A DNA stretch of 64,000 nucleotides, taken from Thermodesulfobium sp. 4217-1. Its GTDB lineage: Bacteria; Thermodesulfobiota; Thermodesulfobiia; Thermodesulfobiales; Thermodesulfobiaceae. The notes below the pieces were generated by a model that was given only the letters and a program-made list of their open reading frames with translations, was not told the origin of the DNA and ran no database searches. Positions 9,296-17,560 of the stretch are shown here, piece by piece. The first letter of the stretch is position 1, and each line of letters starts with the position of its first letter. Location of the stretch: NCBI RefSeq assembly GCF_039822205.1, contig NZ_JBAGBW010000001.1, positions 1-64,000 of the forward strand, given 5' to 3'. Made by a program: the position numbers and the translations under genes.

Positions 9296-10526
9296 TAAAG
9301 ATAAAAAGAAAGTTGCCAATCTTAGAGATATAGCTATTTGTTGGGACAAAAATATCCCGATTGGAAGAGGCATCAAGTTTTTAAAAGGTTCTAATAAGCT
9401 AATAAACATAAACCACATAAAAGAGTGGACTAAAGATTCAATAATTCTTGATACTACCCTTGAAAAGGCAGCTGACATCGTGGCAAGAGATGAAGACATC
9501 TACATAGTAAAGTGGATACTTGACAAACAGCTCATAAACCTTAAAGGAAAGAAAATAGTCAGGGTAAATGACATAAAAGTTTCTTTTTTTGTCAAGGGTT
9601 TAGAAAAAAAATTGATACTCCTTGCGATCGATATAGGTTTTTCAGGGATTCTAAGAAGACTGGGTATAAATTTTTTAGAAAATAAGGTCAGGCCTCAACT
9701 GATTAGCTGGAGCTATCTTGCTCCAATCAGCAAAAGGACATCGAGTCTGCAGCTATCTACTGAATACAAAGGGCTAAAGGACCTTCACCCTGCTGATATT
9801 GCCGATATTATTGAAGACCTTAGCCAGACAGATAGGGACAAAATAATAGAAAGTCTTGACATAGAAAGCGCTGCAGAGGTATTGGCAGAGGCTGATATTG
9901 AAACTCAGGTAAACGTCATTGACTCTCTTGACGCAGAGAGGGCTGCAGATATCTTGGAAGAGATGCCATCTGATGACGCAGCAGACATTTTGAGCGAGTT
10001 AGATGAAGAGAAATCTCAAGAAATACTCGAACATATGGATCCAGAGGAAGCAAATGAAGTAATAGAACTGATGAACTATGAAGACGAAGACGTAGGATCG
10101 TTGATGACAAAAGACTATATAACCCTTACTGGAGATGAGACTTCAGAAGAGGCACTAAACAAAATTAAAAAAATAGCAGAAGAAGTAGAAACCATCTATG
10201 TTTCATACGTAGTTGACAGCGAGGAAAGACTCATAGGGGTAGTATCTTTAAGAGAGATATTGATCTGTAGGCCAGACGAAAAAATAAAAGATGTTATGCA
10301 AAAAAACATTATAAGTCTTAATCATTTCGATCATCACGACAAAGCTCTTGAAATATTCGCTAAATATAATCTATTTACAATGCCTGTGGTAGATAACGAA
10401 AACAAACTTCTCGGAATGATTACGGTAGATGATGTGCTGAGACTTCTTATGCCCGATAGAAGCGATGCTGACACCTTCTCAAGGTTTGACTCACTGAAAA
10501 AGTTTTTGCGAGAAGGAGGGGAATAA
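9231..10526 (+). CDS. MgtE N-terminal domain plus CBS-pair protein without a channel
   Basis: A soluble regulator-like protein of about 431 residues. After an N-terminal region of about 170 residues that includes a PRC-barrel-like segment, HPADIADIIEDL opens an MgtE N domain made of repeated DAERAADILEEMPSDDAADI-type helices, then two CBS domains follow (SLMTKDYITLT... and VMQKNIISLN...MPVVD). The membrane part of MgtE is absent, so it cannot transport by itself. It lies one base upstream of an NRAMP-type transporter, an arrangement known in other anaerobes, and so probably senses Mg2+ or a nucleotide and gates or regulates that partner. GTG at 9231 is chosen because AAGGAGG (9218-9224) precedes it; the frame is open 15 codons further up. 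Confidence 0.85.
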   Translation: MSYVKLISEFYLSTQINQSIFDKDKKKVANLRDIAICWDKNIPIGRGIKFLKGSNKLININHIKEWTKDSIILDTTLEKAADIVARDEDIYIVKWILDKQLINLKGKKIVRVNDIKVSFFVKGLEKKLILLAIDIGFSGILRRLGINFLENKVRPQLISWSYLAPISKRTSSLQLSTEYKGLKDLHPADIADIIEDLSQTDRDKIIESLDIESAAEVLAEADIETQVNVIDSLDAERAADILEEMPSDDAADILSELDEEKSQEILEHMDPEEANEVIELMNYEDEDVGSLMTKDYITLTGDETSEEALNKIKKIAEEVETIYVSYVVDSEERLIGVVSLREILICRPDEKIKDVMQKNIISLNHFDHHDKALEIFAKYNLFTMPVVDNENKLLGMITVDDVLRLLMPDRSDADTFSRFDSLKKFLREGGE

Positions 10527-10527
10527 G

Positions 10528-11781
10528 ATGGAGAACAAGCTCTCAATTTTTAAAAGAATACTGCTATTTTTAGCCATAATGGGTCCTGGGATAATTACGG
10601 CAAACGTAGACAACGACGCTGGTGGAATAGCTACCTATTCTATAGCTGGTGCTACAACAGGCTATAAGCTTCTCTGGGTATTAATCCCTATGACAATCGC
10701 ACTTATAGTAGTTCAGGAAATGGCTGCAAGAATGGGTGCGGTAACTCGAAAGGGATTAGCGGACCTGATTCGTGAAAACTTTGGCGTAAAAATGACCTTC
10801 TTGATACTCATAGGGATACTAGTAGCCGACTTTGGAAACACCATATCTGAATTTGCAGGCATTGCTGCAAGTATGGAAATCTTTAATATAAGCAAATACA
10901 TTTCAATTCCTATTTGCGCAATATTTGTATGGTGGACGGTTTTAAAAGGCTCGTATAGATTTGTAGAGAGAATATTTTTATTTGCATGTCTTATATATCT
11001 TTGTTATATACCATCTGCCTTTATGGCGAATCCACCTTGGGGAGAGGTTGCCAGAAATATGGTTACGCCTCATATCGAATTTAGCGCCTCGTTCTTATCT
11101 ATACTTATAGGCTTTATAGGAACTACCATTACCCCCTGGATGCAATTCTATATTCAATCTGCTACTGTCGAGAAGGGCCTAACAGAAAAAGAGTACAAGT
11201 ATATAAGGCTAGACGTAATAACAGGAAACATAATGACAAACGTGATAGCCCTTTTCATTGTGGTTAGCTGTGCGGCAACTCTTTTTGTGCACAAGGTAAA
11301 TATAGTTGATGCAAAGGACGCAGCTCTCTCTCTGGCACCTTTTGCGGGAAATTTCGCATCCACACTATTTGCAATAGGACTTTTCAACGCGTCTATTTTT
11401 TCTGCTTGTATACTCCCCCTTGCCACCGCCTATTATGTGTGCGAGGCTATTGGCTTTAATGCAGGACTTGATTTTACTTGGAAAGAGGCGCCAGTTTTCT
11501 ACGCTCTAACCACTTTTTTAATCTTGGTGGGCGCAATTGCAATATTGATACCACACGCTCCCCTAATACCTATAATGTTTTGGTCTCAGGTTATAAATGG
11601 TGTAATACTGCCATTTGTGCTCCTATACATGCTAAAGATCATAAATAACAAAGATATAATGGGCGAATATACAAATTCAAGAACATTTAATATAATCGCA
11701 TGGCTCACAACTATCATCTTAATAGTCTTAACCTTGCTTATGGTAATCACTTCTATCTTCCCAAATTTACTCCCATCGTAA
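10528..11781 (+). CDS. NRAMP-family divalent metal transporter, atypical metal site
   Basis: An inner-membrane protein of 417 residues with eleven or so helices and the NRAMP fold (MGPGIITANVDNDAGG at the start of helix 1, KGLADLIRENFG after helix 2). Two metal-site motifs differ from classical Mn/Fe transporters. The helix-1 DPGN becomes DAGG, keeping the Asp but losing Asn. The helix-6 A-x-x-MPH becomes T-x-x-TPW, losing the soft Met ligand and the His. Such changes are seen in NRAMP-related Mg2+ transporters, so Mg2+ or another hard ion is more likely than Fe2+ or Mn2+; this is inference. It is tightly linked to the upstream MgtE-N/CBS gene, which supports a Mg role. A hairpin follows at 11787. 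Confidence 0.85.
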   Translation: MENKLSIFKRILLFLAIMGPGIITANVDNDAGGIATYSIAGATTGYKLLWVLIPMTIALIVVQEMAARMGAVTRKGLADLIRENFGVKMTFLILIGILVADFGNTISEFAGIAASMEIFNISKYISIPICAIFVWWTVLKGSYRFVERIFLFACLIYLCYIPSAFMANPPWGEVARNMVTPHIEFSASFLSILIGFIGTTITPWMQFYIQSATVEKGLTEKEYKYIRLDVITGNIMTNVIALFIVVSCAATLFVHKVNIVDAKDAALSLAPFAGNFASTLFAIGLFNASIFSACILPLATAYYVCEAIGFNAGLDFTWKEAPVFYALTTFLILVGAIAILIPHAPLIPIMFWSQVINGVILPFVLLYMLKIINNKDIMGEYTNSRTFNIIAWLTTIILIVLTLLMVITSIFPNLLPS

Positions 11782-11786
11782 TTTTA

Positions 11787-11818
11787 TTGCCCAGAGAGAA
11801 TACAAGTTCTCTGGGCAA
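11787..11818. terminator. Hairpin between converging transporter and bioB genes
   Basis: An 11-bp perfect stem (11787-11797 with 11808-11818) lies between the converging stop codons of the NRAMP-like gene and bioB. The T tracts on either side are short and interrupted, but position and stem strength favour a shared terminator. Confidence 0.6.
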
Positions 11819-11829
11819 ATTACATTCAT

Positions 11830-12774
11830 TTAAACTTTAATTAGCTCTAAGTCTCTTATTAGCTCAAGGTCTCTTTCTATCTCTTCTCCTGGTCTGGTAA
11901 GATACCCCCCTATCATCAATGCATTGGCGGCGGAATTTAGCGCTAACTTTTGATATTTTCCAAGAATACTTTCTCGCCCAGCACAAAGCCTGATAGTAGC
12001 AAAGGGCAAAACAATCCTAAATATTGCCAGCGTTTTCAACACATCTGATTTCTCAAGAACTTTAATGCCTCCAAGAGGAGTGCCCTTAATAGGTATCAGA
12101 ACGTTAAATGGCACAGACTTTATACCAAGGTTTTTGAGAGTAATTGCAAATTCTACTCTTTGATCAAAGGTCTCGCCCAAGCCTATGATCCCACCGACAC
12201 ATGGAGTGAGACCTACGCTCTTAACAGCCTCGATAGTCTCAATTCTCTCATCATACGAATGAGTGCTGCATATATTCTCAAAAAAACTCCTTGAAGACTC
12301 GAGGTTGTGGTGATATGTGGTAACTCCCACTTCTTTTAACCTGATTAGATCTCTTTCTTTGACTATCCCCAAAGACGCGCAGAGCCCAATATCCACTTCA
12401 TCTTTAAGTTTCTCAAAAACTGGCAATATTTCATCCATCTCAGCACTTGTAGGGCCTCTCCCACTCGAGACCAGAGAAAACCTCTTGGATCCATAATTTT
12501 TCATCAATCTTGCCTTTGAAACTACATCTTCAACGCTAACTTTTCTAAAGTCCACTCCTGTATTGAAGTGAGAGGATTGAGCACAAAAAGAGCAATTTTC
12601 GGTACAGCTGCCTGTCTTGTAGCTGATAATCGAACAGGCTTCAAAAGATGAAGAATACTTATCCTTTATCTTCCTGGCAATCATAAGCAAACGATCCGTA
12701 TCAAGATTTAAAAGGCCATATATAGCCGATTCGTTTAATCTATTTTCTGGATCAAAGTTCTCTATATCAAACAT
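11830..12774 (-). CDS. bioB: Biotin synthase
   Basis: A radical-SAM enzyme that inserts sulfur into dethiobiotin. The 314 residues contain the SAM-cluster motif CTENCSFC (C57, C61, C64), the YHHNLESSRSF and GIIGLGETFDQRVEFA signatures, and the conserved VPFNVLIPIKGTPL and RLCAGRE segments, whose Arg helps bind the auxiliary [2Fe-2S] cluster. It is complete and of usual length. AAGGAGG precedes the ATG. No other biotin gene is nearby, so the rest of the pathway lies elsewhere or precursor is taken up. The divergent neighbour starts 114 bp away; I see no clear BirA operator in that gap. Confidence 0.93.
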   Translation of the reverse strand: MFDIENFDPENRLNESAIYGLLNLDTDRLLMIARKIKDKYSSSFEACSIISYKTGSCTENCSFCAQSSHFNTGVDFRKVSVEDVVSKARLMKNYGSKRFSLVSSGRGPTSAEMDEILPVFEKLKDEVDIGLCASLGIVKERDLIRLKEVGVTTYHHNLESSRSFFENICSTHSYDERIETIEAVKSVGLTPCVGGIIGLGETFDQRVEFAITLKNLGIKSVPFNVLIPIKGTPLGGIKVLEKSDVLKTLAIFRIVLPFATIRLCAGRESILGKYQKLALNSAANALMIGGYLTRPGEEIERDLELIRDLELIKV

Positions 12775-12888
12775 AGTACCTCCTTGGAATCTCTTCGATA
12801 AACTCTATAAAGCCTATCAGCAAATCTTACACAAACAAATATTTTTTTGTGTTAAAATTAAATTAATTATTGAAAAAGGGGTAAACAC

Positions 12889-13779
12889 TTGGAAAGTTCT
12901 GAAAGCATAAAAAAAATTTATAATTTCAAAGAAATAGATAAGGACAACCTTGAATCCCTGTGCCCTGCTGCAAGACAAAACGCCGATAACTTTTTAGATG
13001 CCCTTTATAGCTTTTTGAGCACGTTTCCTGATTATAACAAATTTCTCGGCAATACTGAAGTCAGAAAAAGACACAGAGAAAGGTTCAAAGCCTGGTTTTT
13101 GGAATTATTCTGTGGCAAATACGACGAAAGCTATATTATAAGAACTCAAAAGATTGGACACGTTCATGCCGATATGGGCCTGCCTACACACTACGTTAGC
13201 GCAACAATGAGCTTTGTAAGATATTTCATTCATCAGACGATTCTTTTGTCCTGTCCAAACGAAGAGGAAAGAATAAACTGTAGAGAATCAGTCGACAAGA
13301 TCTTAGACATAAATCTTGACATACTAACCAGTTCTTATGTAGACGAAAATAAAATTTATATTGCTCGAACAAACATAGAAAGCAAGATAGTTAGAATCAG
13401 CTCAAAGATATCTTATTACTTTGACATTGCCCTTATATTGGCCCTTGTGTTTACAAGCTTTATGATATTTGTCCTGTTTTTATCTGATATTTATAACTTC
13501 ATAAGGAGCACTTCATCATTTGAGAGCAGCGTAATAAATATCCTTGGAGCTATGCTTATAATCTGGACAATTAGAGAGCTTTTAGAAGAAGAGCTAAAAA
13601 GGCTAAAGGGCAAAAAATTTGCCCTCAATATATTTATAAGCCTTGCAATGGCAGCTATGCTCAGAAAAATATTGATATTTTCCTTAGAACCTCACAACTC
13701 TACAGAAGTAATAGTGCTTGGCTTTCTGGTATTGATACTTGGCATAGTGTATTGGCTTATGAACCAGAGCTCCGATTAA
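12889..13779 (+). CDS. Protoglobin domain fused to a PsiE-like membrane domain
   Basis: A two-part membrane protein of 296 residues. Residues 1 to about 165 form a protoglobin/globin-coupled-sensor domain; RTQKIGHVHADMGLP holds the likely proximal haem histidine (H91 or H93). The C-terminal 120 residues have four hydrophobic helices and a conserved WTIRELLEEELKRLKGKK segment resembling PsiE. The expected role is sensing O2, NO or CO and passing a signal to a membrane module of unknown output. The start is TTG at 12889 with AAGGGG eight bases upstream. It converges on and overlaps the next leftward gene by four bases. The protoglobin call is stronger than the PsiE call. Confidence 0.78.
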   Translation: MESSESIKKIYNFKEIDKDNLESLCPAARQNADNFLDALYSFLSTFPDYNKFLGNTEVRKRHRERFKAWFLELFCGKYDESYIIRTQKIGHVHADMGLPTHYVSATMSFVRYFIHQTILLSCPNEEERINCRESVDKILDINLDILTSSYVDENKIYIARTNIESKIVRISSKISYYFDIALILALVFTSFMIFVLFLSDIYNFIRSTSSFESSVINILGAMLIIWTIRELLEEELKRLKGKKFALNIFISLAMAAMLRKILIFSLEPHNSTEVIVLGFLVLILGIVYWLMNQSSD

Positions 13780-14432
13780 AGGCTATTTTTCGACTCGGCA
13801 AACCTCTCGCCCATTTCATAAGCCCTTTGACAGTCTTTTGGAAACTCCTCTGCTCTCCTTTTCGCTTTTGCTTCTACGTTAAACTTTGGCGCCACATATT
13901 TCGAATAAGTGCTAAACTGATAAGTGTCTGTGACATACATAGTTTCTATAGAGCCAAATATTCTTGCAAGCGAAAATTCTGTTCTCTCAAATATCTTCTT
14001 GTAGGAGAGCTCCTCCATCATCTTCTCGTTCACGCCCATAGTATAAATAAATCCAACAGGGATCTTTCTCTTAAAAAGGGTAGAATACTGCTCATCGTAA
14101 ACCAAATATGGAAACGCAAGTCTTTCTATGAAGCATCTCATCTGACCAGTTACATTGGAGAAAAAAATTGGAGAGCCTAAAATAAGAGCGTCTGCCTCTT
14201 CAATTTTTCTTAAAACAGGCTCTAAGTCATCTTTTACTGAACACCTGCCATAGCTCTTGCCATTCTTAAGCTTACAGTTAAAGCAGCTTATGCACCCCTT
14301 GTAACTTAAGTCATAAAGATGAACTATCTCAGCACTCGCACCCTTTGAAAGCGCCCCATCAACAGCCCATTTTAGCAGTGTTCCTGTATTAAAATCCTTT
14401 CTTGGGCTGCCATTCACAGCTATTATGTTCAT
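13776..14432 (-). CDS. Flavodoxin-fold NAD(P)H-dependent oxidoreductase (iron-sulfur flavoprotein type)
   Basis: A 218-residue cytoplasmic protein of the NADPH-dependent FMN reductase/iron-sulfur flavoprotein group. NGSPRKDFNTGTLLKWA at the N terminus binds FMN phosphate, and ADALILGSPIFFSNVTGQM is the second FMN loop. A cysteine-rich insert (KGCISCFNCKLKNGKSYGRC, near 46-65) could carry an Fe-S cluster, as in archaeal Isf-like proteins, although the classical compact Isf spacing is not exactly matched. AAGGAGG precedes the start. The role is probably low-potential electron transfer or detoxification in an anaerobe; the substrate is unknown. Confidence 0.85.
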   Translation of the reverse strand: MNIIAVNGSPRKDFNTGTLLKWAVDGALSKGASAEIVHLYDLSYKGCISCFNCKLKNGKSYGRCSVKDDLEPVLRKIEEADALILGSPIFFSNVTGQMRCFIERLAFPYLVYDEQYSTLFKRKIPVGFIYTMGVNEKMMEELSYKKIFERTEFSLARIFGSIETMYVTDTYQFSTYSKYVAPKFNVEAKAKRRAEEFPKDCQRAYEMGERFAESKNSL

Positions 14433-14654
14433 AACAGGCCTCCTTATTTAATTTATTCTTCTTGTGCTATTTCATTAAAACTCAATTCAAAACAGCATGC
14501 AGATAAATTATATTATAAATCAGAAATTATGCCTGGTGCTTAAAAATCTATAACAAATCGTGAGGGCTAATATTTCTATAAGAAATATTATTATAACCAT
14601 ATTCATATATTGTGATAGAATAATATATATAAAAACATTTAGGAGGAAATTAGA

Positions 14655-15404
14655 TTGGAAGAAATTAAATATAAGATTCATCCAATAGTCTTAGGAAGCA
14701 AAAGTTTTGACAAGAGTATGATGACGTATCAGTTTAACTATGGCAAACCTTTTGTGGTACCTATTTATAGTTGGTATTTAGAAGGTGGCAGCAAAAATAT
14801 TCTAATTGACACAGGCGAGTTTATGCCCCTAAAGTCCAAAGACAGAGTTGATGCCCTGGGGACAAAAATATATAGCTTCGAGGAAGGACTCTCGAAGTAT
14901 AATCTCACCCCAGAAGATATAGACATAGTAATTCACACTCATCTGCATAACGACCACTGTGAAAATGATTCAAAGTGCAAGAACGCAATATTTTACGTTC
15001 ATGAAAACGAGCTAAAACAGATCCATGACCCGCATCCGCTCGACTTTAGATATATGGAAGACTTTATCTTAGATGCCGAGGAAAATAATCGGATCATATC
15101 TCTGAAAGGTGATGCAGATATCCTACCTGGTATAAAGATGATCTACACGCCTGCGCACTCGCCCGGCGGTATGTCTGTACTGGTAAACACTGAAAAAGGC
15201 AAAGTGCTAATAACAGGCTTTTGCGTAATAGACGAGAACTTCAACCCGCCACCAAATGTAATGGGGATGGGAATGGAAGTAATACCTCCAGGGACCCTGA
15301 TAAATTCATACGAAGCATACGATATTTTAGTAAAAGTTAAAGAGATGGCCGACATCATAGTCCCACTGCACGAGCCAATATTTGCAAAAATAGAGACAAT
15401 TTAG
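14655..15404 (+). CDS. Metallo-beta-lactamase-fold hydrolase (AHL lactonase-like)
   Basis: A 249-residue MBL-fold protein most like the N-acyl-homoserine-lactonase subfamily. HTHLHNDHC (H94-H101) supplies the HxHxDH metal motif, TPAHSPGGMSV the next His and PLHEP the last. The position that normally holds the metal-bridging Asp in the segment after VLIT reads GFC, so the second metal site may be altered. The substrate is unknown; quorum-signal hydrolysis should not be assumed. TTG at 14655 follows AGGAGG. A very good terminator follows. A decayed second copy of part of this gene lies at 22087-22168. Confidence 0.82.
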   Translation: MEEIKYKIHPIVLGSKSFDKSMMTYQFNYGKPFVVPIYSWYLEGGSKNILIDTGEFMPLKSKDRVDALGTKIYSFEEGLSKYNLTPEDIDIVIHTHLHNDHCENDSKCKNAIFYVHENELKQIHDPHPLDFRYMEDFILDAEENNRIISLKGDADILPGIKMIYTPAHSPGGMSVLVNTEKGKVLITGFCVIDENFNPPPNVMGMGMEVIPPGTLINSYEAYDILVKVKEMADIIVPLHEPIFAKIETI

Positions 15405-15419
15405 ACACACCTAATCAGT

Positions 15420-15454
15420 AAAGAGCTGGCTTAAAATGCCAGCTCTTTTTTATT
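15420..15454 (+). terminator. Rho-independent terminator of the MBL gene
   Basis: An 11-bp perfect stem (15420-15430 with 15438-15448), a seven-base loop and a T-rich tail make a textbook terminator just after the MBL-fold gene. Confidence 0.9.
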
Positions 15455-15481
15455 TTAGGCAAATTTATAATTATATTTCTT

Positions 15482-15514
15482 CCAAAATTTCTGAGAGACA
15501 TTTAAAATGCAATA
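15482..15514. repeat. Short dispersed repeat, copy 1
   Basis: About 33 bases centred on AAAATTTCTGAGAGACATTT recur with few changes at 20601-20634, on the other side of the autotransporter gene. The rest of the 407-base gap between the MBL gene and the autotransporter holds the promoter and a partial 5' gene copy listed below. Confidence 0.6.
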
Positions 15515-15605
15515 TAGTCCTCAGAATTAAATATATTTGATCCGCGCTATCCCAGCAATGTTCGACAATGATTTAGATTTTTTACATAATATTGATAAAT
15601 TAAAT

Positions 15606-15634
15606 TTGACAATATAATAGCTATATAGTATCTT
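15606..15634 (+). promoter_or_regulatory. Promoter upstream of the autotransporter gene
   Basis: TTGACA (15606-15611), a 17-base spacer and TATCTT (15629-15634) form a sigma70-type promoter. The surrounding bases, ATTAAATTTGACA and ATATAGTATC, are nearly identical to those before the broken toxin gene at 22238, so the two promoters share an origin. Confidence 0.6.
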
Positions 15635-15687
15635 TCATCACAGGGAGGTAATTTAAGGGAGGTACCTCATATAAGACGGCATTAAAA

Positions 15688-15759
15688 TCGGGGGCATATT
15701 CAGGATAATATTAATTTGATTCTTGGGAATGCTAAAAAAATTTTTAGAAAAAATCGCTT
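15688..15759 (+). repeat. Decayed extra copy of the autotransporter gene 5' end
   Basis: Bases 15688-15722 repeat 15829-15863 exactly (35 bases), and 15742-15759 repeat 15883-15900 exactly. The stretch between them has drifted. The copy lacks an open frame and a usable start, so it looks like a dead tandem duplicate of the start region, lying between the promoter and the real start codon and so becoming part of the 5' untranslated leader. Confidence 0.75.
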
Positions 15760-15811
15760 ATTATTCGCTTAATTTAATTTCAGTTTTTCAAAAAACAGGG
15801 AGGAATAGTAT

Positions 15812-17560
15812 ATGGGTCAAAGTTACATTCGGGGGCATATTCAGGATAATATTAATTTGATTCGGGAAGTATTGCAGGAATGTTTTAGAAAAAATCGCTT
15901 TATAATATGTCCAATTTACTTAAAATTCTTCAAAAATGAAGGATGGAATCCTACCCCTATCAGAGATGTTTTTGCAATACCAAAAAACTCCATAAGAAAA
16001 AACATCAGAACATATATAGATTTATTTGCAGTAGGCGTTAAGGAAGAATACCATAAATCAATGCTAAAGTGCTCTAAAAGATGGGTGGAAATAAGTTCGG
16101 TGCTGTGTGGCAGAAGTGTGAAAATTTTGTTTTTCTCCCTTTCATTTCTGGCAGTTGCACAGCTATGGGGGCAGATCCCTGTCAGAGCAGCAAGCCTCAC
16201 CGTTGACACGAGCGTGGGCAACTCCCCTTATAGTATCACTACGAACACTTCATACAACAATGAATCGGTTGGTCTGAGCTTGAACGGCGGAATAATGAAC
16301 CAGGCGGGTTACCTAAATACAGTCTACAATACGCTCAATGTAGGCGCGCAGTACAACGCTCTTGGAGCCTACAACCTCAGCGGGACCGGCAACCTCAATG
16401 TGGTGATAACCACTGTGCCCGCTGCGTGGGAATATATAGGAGTTAGCGGCGGCACGGGGACCTTCAACCAGTCGGGCGGGACCAACAACATGCCAGGCGG
16501 CATACTGTTTGTTGGGTCAGACGTCTTGGGGTCGGGCAAGGGTGGCACGGGTACATACAATCTCAGCGCAGGAACCATTACTTCTACTAGACAGGGAGTG
16601 GGTGGAAACGCTGGGCCGGGGACGGGCGTCGAGGCAATCGGTGACAGCGGGGGAAACGGGACATTCAACCAAACAGGCGGGACCAACAACTGCAATAATG
16701 GCGTATTTGTCGGCTCTGATACCGAGTGGGTGTATAGCGGTTACAAGACCGCGCACACGGGAGGCACGGGGGTGTACAACCTCAGCGGTGCGGACAGCAT
16801 CCTTATAACAAGCGGAGCGATAGCAGGCAATGCTAGGGGTGGAGAAGTAGTAGGCGACGGCGGTGGTATTGGGACATTCAATCAATTTAGCGGGACAAAT
16901 AATGCCACATGGAGCGGCCTGGCTGTCGGGTCAGACGTTTACGGATCGGGCTATGGCGGCGTAGGCGTGTTCAATCTCTATGGGGGGAGCCTCTCTGCTT
17001 CCCCGTTGCCTGAATCCATCACCATTATTCCAGCCATTGGTGGCGAAGTAATTGGCACAACGCGCGGAATCGGAACGTTCAACCAATTTAGCGGGACAAA
17101 TACTGTTGAGGCGGGACTCTTTGTGGGCTCCAACATCAATTACGCCCTACAAAACAACGCGCGCGGGGGTGGCACTGGTACATATAATCTCAGTGGCGGG
17201 ACACTTACTGCTAATGGATACTGGGCATCAGGTTCAACTGTTTTCGCACCTGGCGAAGCCATAGGTGTAGGTGGAGGCACAGGCACGTTCACTCAGACAG
17301 GCGGGACAAATACTGTTGTGGGCGGTCTGGGTGTTGGCATAAATTACTCGGGTACGGGTACGGGAACATACAATCTCAGTGGTGGGACACTTAGTGCCAC
17401 TGGAAATGGAATATCTGGCTCGGCTGACTTCATGCCTGGCGAGTTAATAGGCGATGGAGGAGGCACAGGCACGTTCACTCAGACAGGTGGGACAAATACT
17501 GTTGTGGGCGGGACAAGTACGATCACAGGCGGATTATATATAGGTTCTGATATATTCTGA
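15812..17560 (+). pseudogene. Autotransporter, 5' part: chimeric N terminus, signal peptide and passenger repeats, ending at an in-frame TGA
   Basis: The first 582 codons of a type Va autotransporter. GGGAGG precedes the ATG. Residues 1 to about 35 (NINLIREVLQECFRKNRFI) match the start of the broken toxin at 22288 rather than any autotransporter. A signal peptide follows near residues 100-128 (KILFFSLSFLAVAQLWG, cleavage near VRAAS). The passenger is built from repeats of the pattern GTFNQTGGTNN...GLFVGSD...GTGTYNLSGG, expected to form a beta-helix at the cell surface. G+C is clearly higher here than in neighbouring genes. The TGA at 17558-17560 falls where other repeats have Gly (GSDxxGxGK), so a GGA to TGA change explains it. 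The frame continues unbroken to 20239. The signal peptide may also be reached from an internal ATG near 16061. Confidence 0.8.

Noticed and set aside
13752-14180. 142-codon + strand frame after the protoglobin gene
   Set aside because: Antisense to the flavodoxin-fold gene, which has clear FMN motifs.
16517-16885. Leftward frames inside the autotransporter passenger
   Set aside because: Shadows created by the higher G+C and repeated codons.
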